From positions 1 through 48,567 of the forward strand of contig JAUYMI010000021.1 in the NCBI GenBank assembly GCA_030698665.1: DNA of 48,567 bases. Direction: 5' to 3'. The notes under the pieces were generated by a model. It saw nothing but the letters and a program-made list of their open reading frames with translations, was not told the origin of the DNA and did not search any database. The position numbers were made by a program, and so were the translations under genes. Positions 17,525 through 25,800 of the stretch are shown here, piece by piece. The stretch comes from a bacterium (GTDB taxonomy: Bacteria > Patescibacteriota > Minisyncoccia > Minisyncoccales > UBA10102). How positions within the stretch are numbered: the stretch's first letter is position 1; each line of letters opens with the position of its first letter.

Positions 17525-19318
17525 ATGGACGCTCTTAGTTTGAGGAAACGATTTTTGGAGTTTTTTGAACAACGTGGGCACACGATCGTGCCTTCTTCTT
17601 CTTTGGTTCCCGACGATCCCTCCGTGCTCTTAACGACCGCAGGCATGCAGCAGTTCAAGCCCTACTACGCAGAGCTTGATCCTGAAAAGACCATTCATCC
17701 CTCCATTGGAAAACCCGTAGGGTTGAATGTTGCCTCTTGCCAAAAGTCCTTTCGCACCTCTGACATTGATGAGGTGGGAGACGAGAGCCACCTTACGTTT
17801 TTTGAGATGCTCGGGAACTTCTCGTTCGGGGGGTACTTTAAGAAAGAAGCGATTGCGTACGCGCACGAGTTTCTCACAAAAGAGTTAGGGCTTACTATTG
17901 CTTTTGTGACGGTGTTTGAAGGAAAAGACAGTATCGGTGTCCCCAAAGACGAAGAATCTATTGCTCTATGGAAGTCATTGGACCCAAAGCTCAGAGTTGA
18001 AGAGCAGGGGATGGAAGACGTGTTCTGGGGACCTACGGGAAGCTCGGGTCCCTGCGGCCCAACCACGGAGATCTACTGCAAGAATGCGGCAGGACAGGAC
18101 ATTGAAGTATGGAACATCGTCTTTAATCAGTATTTTTATCCGGGCTCCAGGGAAGAGCTTGATGCAGGTGTCGCGGGAAAGAAGCTAGAGCTTCTCAAAA
18201 AACCCGGAGTGGATACTGGTATGGGCTTGGAGCGGCTGGCCATGGTTGCCCAGAAGACAGACTCCGTTTTTGAAACAGATTTATTTCCTCCTGGAATTGT
18301 TCTTATCCCTCAAGATATAGAAGATCGAATAAAACGAATCATTGCAGATCATGCGAGAGCCACAGTGTTTCTTTTGGCAGATGGAGTCCGTCCTTCTAAT
18401 AAAGAAGCAGGATATGTACTAAGGAGGGTCGTGCGCCGTATGCTGGTGTACCAGTTTCTCTATCCTTCGCTCAGAGTTGAATCCTTCCTAAAAGAAGTGC
18501 AAGAGTTATTCGGAAAATTCTATCCGGAAGTAAAGAATACAGAAATCATTTTTGAGTTTAAGAAAGAGGAAGAGAAGTTCCAAGGTACTCTCGAGAGGGG
18601 ATTAAAGGAGTTGCAGCGCCAAGATGTTATTGATGCCGCAGCCGCCTTTCGATTATATGAGAGTTTTGGTTTGCCTTATGAAATCATAAAAGAGTTCGGC
18701 AAGGAAAGGGCGAGGGAACTCATGCGAGAGGATTTTGAAAAAGAATTTGAGAAGCATCAGGAGATTTCAAGAGCTGGGAAAGAGGGGAAATTCGGTGGCC
18801 ATGGACTCATCCTTGATACGGGAGAGTTGAAGGCGGCGAATGAGGAAGAGCTGCAAGTGGTCACGCGTTTGCATACGGCAACCCATTTACTGCAGGCGGC
18901 TCTGCGCAAGGTTCTGGGGGAGGGCGTTCATCAGGCAGGGAGTGATATCACTCCAGAACGTACCCGTTTTGACTTTACGTTTGACCGAAAGCTGACGGAT
19001 GAAGAGGTGCGGCAAGTAGAGTTGTCGGTGAACGAAGCAATCAAGCAGAATCTTGATATGGGATATAAAGAGATACCCTTTCACAAAGCAGTTGCTCTGG
19101 GAGCTTTATATTCTCCCCGGGAGAAATATCCCGACGTAGTTAAAGTATATTCCGCGCAGAATCCCGAGACAGGAGAAGCATTCTCGCGCGAACTATGCGG
19201 AGGACCGCACGTTGAACATACGCTAAGCATCGGGAAGTTTCACATTCTCAAGCAGGAATCGGTGGGAGCTGGGGTGAGAAGAATCAGAGCTCGGGTTGAA
19301 GAAGCGCCAGCGACTTAG
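17525..19318 (+). CDS. alaS: Alanyl-tRNA synthetase, short form lacking the C-Ala domain
   Basis: LRKRFLEFFEQRGHTIVPSSSLVP...HTATHLLQAALRKVLG...CGGPHVEHT; ends right after SVGAGVRRIRA at 597 aa. Confidence 0.95.
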   Translation: MDALSLRKRFLEFFEQRGHTIVPSSSLVPDDPSVLLTTAGMQQFKPYYAELDPEKTIHPSIGKPVGLNVASCQKSFRTSDIDEVGDESHLTFFEMLGNFSFGGYFKKEAIAYAHEFLTKELGLTIAFVTVFEGKDSIGVPKDEESIALWKSLDPKLRVEEQGMEDVFWGPTGSSGPCGPTTEIYCKNAAGQDIEVWNIVFNQYFYPGSREELDAGVAGKKLELLKKPGVDTGMGLERLAMVAQKTDSVFETDLFPPGIVLIPQDIEDRIKRIIADHARATVFLLADGVRPSNKEAGYVLRRVVRRMLVYQFLYPSLRVESFLKEVQELFGKFYPEVKNTEIIFEFKKEEEKFQGTLERGLKELQRQDVIDAAAAFRLYESFGLPYEIIKEFGKERARELMREDFEKEFEKHQEISRAGKEGKFGGHGLILDTGELKAANEEELQVVTRLHTATHLLQAALRKVLGEGVHQAGSDITPERTRFDFTFDRKLTDEEVRQVELSVNEAIKQNLDMGYKEIPFHKAVALGALYSPREKYPDVVKVYSAQNPETGEAFSRELCGGPHVEHTLSIGKFHILKQESVGAGVRRIRARVEEAPAT

Positions 19319-19324
19319 TACAAT
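19296..19324 (+). promoter_or_regulatory. Promoter overlapping alaS 3' end; -10 is 6 nt from the next ATG
   Basis: TTGAAG (19296-19301), N17, TACAAT (19319-19324), N6, ATG 19331. Confidence 0.7.
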
Positions 19325-19330
19325 ATCACT

Positions 19331-20581
19331 ATGGCAAAAGAAATGAAGGTTGTGGACGTCAGGGCTCCCGGTGCGCGGGACGCGCGTCCCGCTGAGAGAG
19401 CGCCAGAGAAGGCTCAAAGAAAGACGCCCCGTCAGCCGATGAGTTTTCGCTTTCCCTTGTGGGCTTATGCCCTCGGGCTTCTCCTGATCGCGGGCGTTGC
19501 ATCCATGGGAGTCATCAACGTGTTTTTTGCCTCAGCGTACGCCGTCATTCATCCTCAGGTGCGCCAGCTTTCAACGGAGGTACAGATCTCAACCTCCGCG
19601 GGAATAGATAAGGTGTCGCTTGAAAATCTTTCCATTCCCTCTCGTCTCTTCATCAAGGAGGTCCAGGCAACGCGTCTCTTTCTGGCAACCGGAAGTACGG
19701 TTGGAGAAGATAGAGCAAAGGGCGTGATTCGCGTGTTTAACGAACGGACCTCTCCTCAGACGCTGGTGGCAAATACGAGATTCCTTTCAGAGAACGGGAA
19801 GCTCTTTAGGAGTTCGGGGCGCGTGGTGGTACCATCGGCAAGCACCAAAGACGGAAATGTGGTGCCAGGTACCCTGGACGTGAATGTGGAAGCGGCTGAG
19901 GCGGGACCCGAGTACAACATCGGAGCTTCCAGTTTCTCCCTTCCGGGGTTAGCTGGTTCTTCTCTCTATACTCTTGTGTACGGAAGATCCTTTGATCCCA
20001 TGAGTGAAGGATTCAAGGGAGAGACGCAGGTGGTGAAAGACACCGATATTCTCAAGGCCAAGGAGCAGCTGATAGCTCAGCTTGTTGACCAGGCAAAGAG
20101 CAAGATCGCGGAAGATCTCCCCCCATTCTTCCTTTTGCCTGAAAACGCATACGTGAGTGAGATCGTCAAAGCAGAGTCCCAGGCTATAGCCGGCACTCCC
20201 GTGAGCGAGTTTAACTATGCCGCAACGGTGCGGCTTTCGGCTCTTGCGTACGACAGTGGCGACATGGAAGAGATCGCGCTTTCCCTTCTTAATCTCCAGG
20301 TGGGAGATGAGGAGCGGCTCAATGAGAATAAGGTTTCAGCTGAAGCGAGCCTGGAAGACGCGTCGCTCTTGAGGGTTTCACTCAAAGGCGAGGTGTATAA
20401 GAATCTTAATACCTCCAGCATTGCCTCTCAGCTTCTGGGGAAGACCGAGCGGGAGGCCGCTACCTCGTTGGGCTCCTCAAATCCGGGGATTACCGAGATG
20501 AGCATATCTTTCTGGCCCTTCTGGGTCCAGCGGGTTCCCAAAGACCCCAATCGGGTCCAAGTTACCCTCCGGCTTGACTGA
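19331..20581 (+). CDS. Membrane-anchored protein, possibly baseplate J-like
   Basis: Single N-terminal TM followed by a large beta-rich ectodomain; no catalytic motif recognised. Confidence 0.5.
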   Translation: MAKEMKVVDVRAPGARDARPAERAPEKAQRKTPRQPMSFRFPLWAYALGLLLIAGVASMGVINVFFASAYAVIHPQVRQLSTEVQISTSAGIDKVSLENLSIPSRLFIKEVQATRLFLATGSTVGEDRAKGVIRVFNERTSPQTLVANTRFLSENGKLFRSSGRVVVPSASTKDGNVVPGTLDVNVEAAEAGPEYNIGASSFSLPGLAGSSLYTLVYGRSFDPMSEGFKGETQVVKDTDILKAKEQLIAQLVDQAKSKIAEDLPPFFLLPENAYVSEIVKAESQAIAGTPVSEFNYAATVRLSALAYDSGDMEEIALSLLNLQVGDEERLNENKVSAEASLEDASLLRVSLKGEVYKNLNTSSIASQLLGKTEREAATSLGSSNPGITEMSISFWPFWVQRVPKDPNRVQVTLRLD

Positions 20582-20602
20582 CGAGAAGATTCTTGGTATA
20601 TT
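20574..20602 (+). promoter_or_regulatory. infA-alpha operon promoter
   Basis: TTGACT (20574-20579), N17, TATATT (20597-20602) with TG at -15; overlaps upstream stop codon. Confidence 0.75.
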
Positions 20603-20615
20603 TGATTGGTACTAA

Positions 20616-20837
20616 ATGACAAGCCAAGAGAAACTCGTTCGGATCGGAGAGGTATTGGAATCCCTGCCAAGTCTGCAGTTTCGCATTCGTCTTGTAGAAG
20701 ACGGGCACGAGATTCTTGGGTACCTCGGGGGAAAGATGCGTTTGCACCGCATTCGCATTCTTCCTGGAGACACCGTGAGGGTGGAGCTCAATTCTGACAA
20801 GGACGATCGGGGAAGAATCGTATACAGAGAAAAATGA
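20616..20837 (+). CDS. infA: Translation initiation factor IF-1
   Basis: [49 protein letters not shown]. Confidence 0.92.
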   Translation: MTSQEKLVRIGEVLESLPSLQFRIRLVEDGHEILGYLGGKMRLHRIRILPGDTVRVELNSDKDDRGRIVYREK

Positions 20838-20947
20838 AGGTCAGATCTTCGGTAAAAAAGATATGCAAGGACTGCAAGATCGTGAAGAGAAAAGGAACAA
20901 TGCGGATCATTTGCACAAACCCCAAGCATAAGCAAAGGCAAGGATAG
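20834..20947 (+). CDS. rpmJ: 50S ribosomal protein L36 (absent from the supplied ORF track)
   Basis: [41 protein letters not shown] overlap with infA. Confidence 0.96.
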   Translation: MKVRSSVKKICKDCKIVKRKGTMRIICTNPKHKQRQG

Positions 20948-20955
20948 TTTTTTGT

Positions 20956-21345
20956 ATGCCCCGATTATTTGGAGTAACAATTTCAGATGACAAGCCCGTA
21001 AGCATTGCTCTTACCGCGGTGTACGGGATCGGCCGGGCCTCCGTCTCAGTGATTTTAAAGGAGGCAAAGGTGGATCCTTCAAAGCGCGCCGGTAAGCTGA
21101 CCCCAGAAGAGCTTGCCGCTATCAGGGAGATCATGGAGAAGAAGTATGAGACCGAGGGAGACCTAAGGCGTAAGATCATGATGAACGTCAGGCGCCTCAA
21201 GAACATCGGTTCGTGGCGGGGTCATCGTCACACAAAAGGACTTCCCGTTCGTGGTCAGCAGACCCGCACCAACTCCAGAACCGTGAGGGGAAATGTGAGG
21301 AAAACCGTGGGTTCCGGCAGAAAGCCAACCTCCTCACCGACATAA
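20956..21345 (+). CDS. rpsM: 30S ribosomal protein S13
   Basis: LTAVYGIGRASVSVIL...GSWRGHRHTKGLPVRGQQTRTNSRT. Confidence 0.97.
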   Translation: MPRLFGVTISDDKPVSIALTAVYGIGRASVSVILKEAKVDPSKRAGKLTPEELAAIREIMEKKYETEGDLRRKIMMNVRRLKNIGSWRGHRHTKGLPVRGQQTRTNSRTVRGNVRKTVGSGRKPTSSPT

Positions 21346-21351
21346 TGAACC

Positions 21352-21786
21352 ATGGGAAAGAAACGAATTATTGAAAAAGCGGAAACGGGAGCAGTTGAGG
21401 GAGAGAAAACTCCTCAGGCTCGCTCCGTCAAGAAGGTAAGGATGAGCGAGGGAAGAATCTACATTCACTCTTCCTACAACAACACGATCATCAGCCTGGC
21501 TGACGAGAAGGGAAATGTTCTGTTTACCATGTCTTCGGGTCGCGCGGGTTTCAAGGGAACGAAGAAGTCCACTCCTTTTGCCGCTTCCAAGGTTGCGGAA
21601 GCCGTAGCTGACATGGCCCGTTCGCGCGGGATGGAGCGCGTGAAGGTTTTTGTGAAAGGTATTGGATCTGGGCGGGACTCTGCGATCAGGACCTTAGGGA
21701 CCAAGGGGCTGGAGTTCACCGCCATTGAGGACGTAACCCCGATTCCTCACAACGGTCCGCGTGCCAGAAAGCTGAGAAGAGTATAA
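21352..21786 (+). CDS. rpsK: 30S ribosomal protein S11
   Basis: GRIYIHSSYNNTIISLADEKGNV...IPHNGPRARKLRRV. Confidence 0.97.
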   Translation: MGKKRIIEKAETGAVEGEKTPQARSVKKVRMSEGRIYIHSSYNNTIISLADEKGNVLFTMSSGRAGFKGTKKSTPFAASKVAEAVADMARSRGMERVKVFVKGIGSGRDSAIRTLGTKGLEFTAIEDVTPIPHNGPRARKLRRV

Positions 21787-21796
21787 ACATAAAAGT

Positions 21797-22315
21797 ATGC
21801 AGAAAGGAGTATTACGAAAACGAAATCCGCGGCCGTTGTCCGAGTATGGAAGACAGCTTGCGGAAAAGCAGTCGCTCAAATTCCAGTACAACCTGAGGGA
21901 GCGTCAGTTTGCCAGGTACGTGGCAGAAGCTCTTTCCAAGAGCGGGAATTCTCCCGAGATTTTCATGCAGAAGCTGGAGACGAGGTTGGACAACGCGGTT
22001 TTTCGCATGGGACTGGCTCAGAGCAGGCCTCAGGCGCGCCAGCTGGTTTCCCATGGTCACCTCACGCTTAACAAGCGCCCAATGGACGTGCCTTCTCATC
22101 AAGTGAAGATTGGAGACGTCATTGCCGTACATCCTTCTTCTCTCGCCTTAACATACATAGCGAATATCAAACCAGGACTTAAGAAGTACGACGCTCCTTC
22201 CTGGCTCCAGCTTGACAAGGAAGCTTTGTCAGCGGAGGTCGTCTCGCTTCCGACCCTGGAGGAGGCCTCTCCGTCAGTTGAGATCTCCCTTGTCTTTGAG
22301 TTCTATTCAAGGTAA
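21797..22315 (+). CDS. rpsD: 30S ribosomal protein S4
   Basis: EYGRQLAEKQSLKFQYNLRERQF...RLDNAVFRMGLAQSRPQARQLVSHGHLTLN. Confidence 0.96.
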   Translation: MQKGVLRKRNPRPLSEYGRQLAEKQSLKFQYNLRERQFARYVAEALSKSGNSPEIFMQKLETRLDNAVFRMGLAQSRPQARQLVSHGHLTLNKRPMDVPSHQVKIGDVIAVHPSSLALTYIANIKPGLKKYDAPSWLQLDKEALSAEVVSLPTLEEASPSVEISLVFEFYSR

Positions 22316-22333
22316 TACATACACACCAACAAT

Positions 22334-23116
22334 ATGATTCCACTTTCCAAACCAGCAAAGCTCATCTCGAGCGCAAAGAACGTCGGAACGTTTGAGATTG
22401 ATGGCTTGTACCCCGGATACGGGCACACGGTGGCCAACAGCCTGAGAAGGGTGCTCCTTTCTTCCCTTGAGGGCGCAGCCATTACCCAGGTCAAGATCAA
22501 GGGCGCGAGTCATGAGTTCTCCACTCTGCCCGGCATCAGAGAGGATGTTGTAACCATTCTGCTCAATCTCAAGCAGTTGAGATTCAAGGTGTTCTCCGAT
22601 GAGCCGCAGACGGCAACTCTGAAAATGAAGGGGGAGAGAATCGTGAAGAGCAAGGACTTTGATCTTTCTTCTCAGGTGGAACTCATGAACGGGGATCAGG
22701 AGATTTGTACTATCACGGACAAGAAGGCCGAGCTCAATGTGGAGGTACAGATTGAGAAGGGGATCGGGTATGAGGCCTCAGAGGACCGCAAGCTTGCCAA
22801 GCGGGAGGCCGGCGTGATCTCTTTGGATGCCATCTACACCCCGGTCCAGCGGGTTGCTTTCAAGGTGGAGAACGCGCGCGTCGGAGACCGAACGGACTTC
22901 AACAAGGTGAGCCTTGAAATTGAGACTGACGGTACGCTGTCTCCGGAAGCGGCGCTGGAACAGGCCTGCGACATCCTTGTGAAAGAGTTTTCCCAGATTA
23001 AAGAAGGCGTGGAGGGAGCGTCTCAGGTAGTTGAGAAAAAGGCTCCCGTGAAGAAGAAGGCGACAGCAGCAAAAAAGAAGGCACCTGCCAAGAAGGTTTC
23101 CTCAAAGAAGAAATGA
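22334..23116 (+). CDS. rpoA: RNA polymerase alpha subunit (C-terminal domain replaced by short Lys-rich tail)
   Basis: FEIDGLYPGYGHTVANSLRRVLLSSLEGAAITQVKIKG; NTD complete, then KKKAPVKKKATAAKKKAPAKK tail. Confidence 0.95.
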   Translation: MIPLSKPAKLISSAKNVGTFEIDGLYPGYGHTVANSLRRVLLSSLEGAAITQVKIKGASHEFSTLPGIREDVVTILLNLKQLRFKVFSDEPQTATLKMKGERIVKSKDFDLSSQVELMNGDQEICTITDKKAELNVEVQIEKGIGYEASEDRKLAKREAGVISLDAIYTPVQRVAFKVENARVGDRTDFNKVSLEIETDGTLSPEAALEQACDILVKEFSQIKEGVEGASQVVEKKAPVKKKATAAKKKAPAKKVSSKKK

Positions 23117-23463
23117 GAAAGAATATCCGAGCAAAGAAGTTTTCCAGGCCGAGCTCCCAGAGGGGAGCGCTTCTGCGTTCTTTAGCTCGCTCCATTGTTC
23201 TGCACGGGAAGATCACCACGACCGAGACGAAGGCCAAGGAGGCCTCCCGTGTTGTTGAAAGGATGGTGACCCGGGCCAAGAAGGGAGATCTGGCTTCCCG
23301 CCGCTACCTTTCTTCGGCTATCGGCGAGGAACAAGCATCAAAGCTTGTGGAAACCATCGCTCCCCAGTTTTCAGAGCGCAGCGGAGGGTATACGCGAGTG
23401 GTAAAGCGCGGTCCCCGCAAGTCAGACGGGGCTAGGATGGCAATCGTAGAATTCGTGAAGTAG
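23113..23463 (+). CDS. rplQ: 50S ribosomal protein L17
   Basis: RGALLRSLARSIVLHGKITTTETKAKEASRVVERMVTRAKKGD. Confidence 0.96.
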   Translation: MRKNIRAKKFSRPSSQRGALLRSLARSIVLHGKITTTETKAKEASRVVERMVTRAKKGDLASRRYLSSAIGEEQASKLVETIAPQFSERSGGYTRVVKRGPRKSDGARMAIVEFVK

Positions 23464-23464
23464 C

Positions 23465-23842
23465 ATGGCCGCCAAAACAGCACAACAGGGCCCAGAGAGA
23501 GAGATTCACACCCTTGATGCTACGGGACGTCCCGTCGGCCGCCTTGCGGTACTGGTAGCAGAGTTGCTGAGGGGTAAGCAGAGGCCCGGTTTTGAACGTC
23601 ATTTGGACTCGGGAGACTTTGTGCGTGTAGAGAACGTGGGGCGCATGAAACTGACGGGTAAAAAGGCAGAGCAAAAGACGTACTACCGTCACTCAGGGTA
23701 TCTGGGGGGACTCAAGGAGGCGAATGCCGGAGAGCTACTGGAGCAGCGCCCAGAAGAAGTGCTGAAAAGAGCCGTGTGGGGCATGCTTCCCAAGAACAAG
23801 CTTAGACAAGAGCAGATCAAGCGTTTAACGATGCAGGCGTAA
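23465..23842 (+). CDS. rplM: 50S ribosomal protein L13
   Basis: LDATGRPVGRLAVLVAELLRGK...YYRHSGYLGGLKE. Confidence 0.95.
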   Translation: MAAKTAQQGPEREIHTLDATGRPVGRLAVLVAELLRGKQRPGFERHLDSGDFVRVENVGRMKLTGKKAEQKTYYRHSGYLGGLKEANAGELLEQRPEEVLKRAVWGMLPKNKLRQEQIKRLTMQA

Positions 23843-23843
23843 G

Positions 23844-24269
23844 ATGGCAACTGTGAGCGCAAAACGTAAAACCGAGGAGGTCTACCACGAAGGAGTTGGG
23901 GGGAGAAAGACCGCTGTGGCGAGGGTCCGCATCTGGCCGGCCAAGACGAACAGTACTGTGATTAACAGCTCTTTTTCCGTGGATGAGTACTTCCCGACGC
24001 TCAACATGCGTCAGGCTCTCAGGGAGCCCTTAGAGCGCATTGGAGACACGAATCATTTTAAGGTTTCAATTGTCGTGAGAGGAGGAGGGAAGTCGGCTCA
24101 GGCCGAGGCCGCGCGGCATGGGCTCTCCCGGGCGCTGGTTTCCTATGATAAGGAATTCAGGACTCTTCTCAAGCGATTAGGATTCCTCAAGCGGGATCCG
24201 AGAATGCGGGAGCGAAAGAAATTCGGACTCAAGCGGGCAAGACGCGCCCGCCAGTGGAGGAAGCGATAG
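23844..24269 (+). CDS. rpsI: 30S ribosomal protein S9
   Basis: GGRKTAVARVRIWPAKT...DPRMRERKKFGLKRARRARQWRKR. Confidence 0.96.
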   Translation: MATVSAKRKTEEVYHEGVGGRKTAVARVRIWPAKTNSTVINSSFSVDEYFPTLNMRQALREPLERIGDTNHFKVSIVVRGGGKSAQAEAARHGLSRALVSYDKEFRTLLKRLGFLKRDPRMRERKKFGLKRARRARQWRKR

Positions 24270-24294
24270 CCTTCTATCCTTCTGCACAGCATAG

Positions 24295-24300
24295 TACAAT
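24295..24300 (+). promoter_or_regulatory. -10 element 6 nt from ATG
   Basis: TACAAT-N6-ATG 24307. Confidence 0.5.
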
Positions 24301-24306
24301 GACTCC

Positions 24307-24996
24307 ATGCGAGGCATACAACTGACAGCTCTCATTCTCGGAGGAGTTGCGGCAATCGGCACTGCCGTCTTTGGCTTTGCGGCTTTCTCTTTCCTCTATG
24401 AGCGCTTAACAGCGGAGTCAGAGGAGCGCGCGCTGTACGAACCGCTCATTCCGGAGTTAATTCCGTCTTGTGAAATTTCGGACGATACCGACTCGCAGAC
24501 GTATTCTCTCACCATACAATCTCCGAACGTTTCAGAAACCAGGGCTGATATTGAAGCACTCATTCAGCTCCAGGGAGGAGAGCTTGATTATGTATCAGAA
24601 TACACGAACTTCTTTTTTGGGACCTCACGACCCTCTACCCGCTCAGCAAGCATTTCTCTTGTGCTCCCACTGGAGGAGTCAGAGGCCTTTACCGCGAAGT
24701 TGAAAAGCATGAAACTCCCGGGATATCTCGTGTTTAAAAATGAGAGCACGCAGAATGAAACTACCACGTCGTTGCGCCAGCGATGCACTTCGCTCTCAAA
24801 CTCGCTTTCTCAGCTTCAGGCGGAAGAGAAGCTTTACCTCAGTCAGTTCAGAGAGCAGCCGACAGAAGAACTGGTTGAGAAGATAGCGGATGTCCGCAAC
24901 CAGGCTTTCTCACCAAGCGAGCAGTTGAGAGACGATCTCCTGAGATTTTTGAATAAGGCAAAGATCACCATATCAATTGAGGAGCTTCTTGGGTAG
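24307..24996 (+). CDS. DUF4349-like membrane-anchored coiled-coil protein (paralog 1)
   Basis: N-terminal TM; Y/FxN.ES....TTSLRQRC...L..LQAEEKLYLSQF pattern; similar to next ORF. Confidence 0.5.
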   Translation: MRGIQLTALILGGVAAIGTAVFGFAAFSFLYERLTAESEERALYEPLIPELIPSCEISDDTDSQTYSLTIQSPNVSETRADIEALIQLQGGELDYVSEYTNFFFGTSRPSTRSASISLVLPLEESEAFTAKLKSMKLPGYLVFKNESTQNETTTSLRQRCTSLSNSLSQLQAEEKLYLSQFREQPTEELVEKIADVRNQAFSPSEQLRDDLLRFLNKAKITISIEELLG

Positions 24997-25001
24997 CCGC
25001 C

Positions 25002-25700
25002 ATGAGCAATACGAAAACGTTCGTCTGGGCAGTCGTTCTGGAGCTTGCGCTTATTGCGGGAACGGTTTTTGGCTCTTGGGTATTTTGGGGTCGTCTTGGC
25101 GAACTGAAAGCGCAGCGAGCCCCTCTTGAATCTGAGATTTCCGTTGCGCTGGATCTATGCGATTTTCCCACCACTGAAGGGAGAGGCCGGTTCCTGTTCC
25201 TCTCGCTGAATTCTCCCAAGTTTGAGGAGACCAAGCTGGCACTTTTGCAGCTTGCTGCCGGAGAGGGGAGAGAAGTTACTACGTCAAACGAATATGAGGT
25301 GCCGTCGTTTTCGGAGTTTTCGGGGGAGAGAGTGGCAACGAAACTGGCGTTTAACCTGTCGTTTTCAGCTCCTTTGGAAGACGCCGAACAACTTTTAGCA
25401 GAACTTAGGGATCTTCCTCCGGCATCTTTGGAGTTTGGGAACGAGTCGATGAATACCCAATCCCTGCGCTCAGTGGCCAGAGCATGCGAACAGGCGTTAT
25501 ATCTTTCACGTACCCTTCGGCTCACCGAGCAGTTTTACCTGCGCCAACTCGCAGAAAAGAGAGGATATGATGAAGCGCTGGTCAAGAAAGTGAACCAGGC
25601 GCGGAATACTGCTTCTCAGGTGCAGGAAAGCATAGCTTACCTTTATAATTATACGGCCGACAGAATCTCAGTTACCATTGCGCTTGAAGAGAAGCTTTAG
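25002..25700 (+). CDS. DUF4349-like membrane-anchored coiled-coil protein (paralog 2)
   Basis: N-terminal TM; LEFGNESMNTQSLRSVARACEQALYLSRTLRLTEQFYLRQL; same layout as 24307-24996. Confidence 0.5.
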   Translation: MSNTKTFVWAVVLELALIAGTVFGSWVFWGRLGELKAQRAPLESEISVALDLCDFPTTEGRGRFLFLSLNSPKFEETKLALLQLAAGEGREVTTSNEYEVPSFSEFSGERVATKLAFNLSFSAPLEDAEQLLAELRDLPPASLEFGNESMNTQSLRSVARACEQALYLSRTLRLTEQFYLRQLAEKRGYDEALVKKVNQARNTASQVQESIAYLYNYTADRISVTIALEEKL

Positions 25701-25725
25701 ATTTTGAACGGTATTGAAAATGGGG

Positions 25726-25759
25726 AGCCCCGGACACACGAATGTGCCGGGGCTTTCTT
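25726..25759 (+). terminator. Terminator between convergent genes
   Basis: AGCCCCGG-aCACA-cgaa-TGTG-CCGGGGCT-TTCTT. Confidence 0.8.
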
Positions 25760-25800
25760 GTGTAGGTAACTAAATCTCGTTTAGGCAGTATGAGTTCCTG

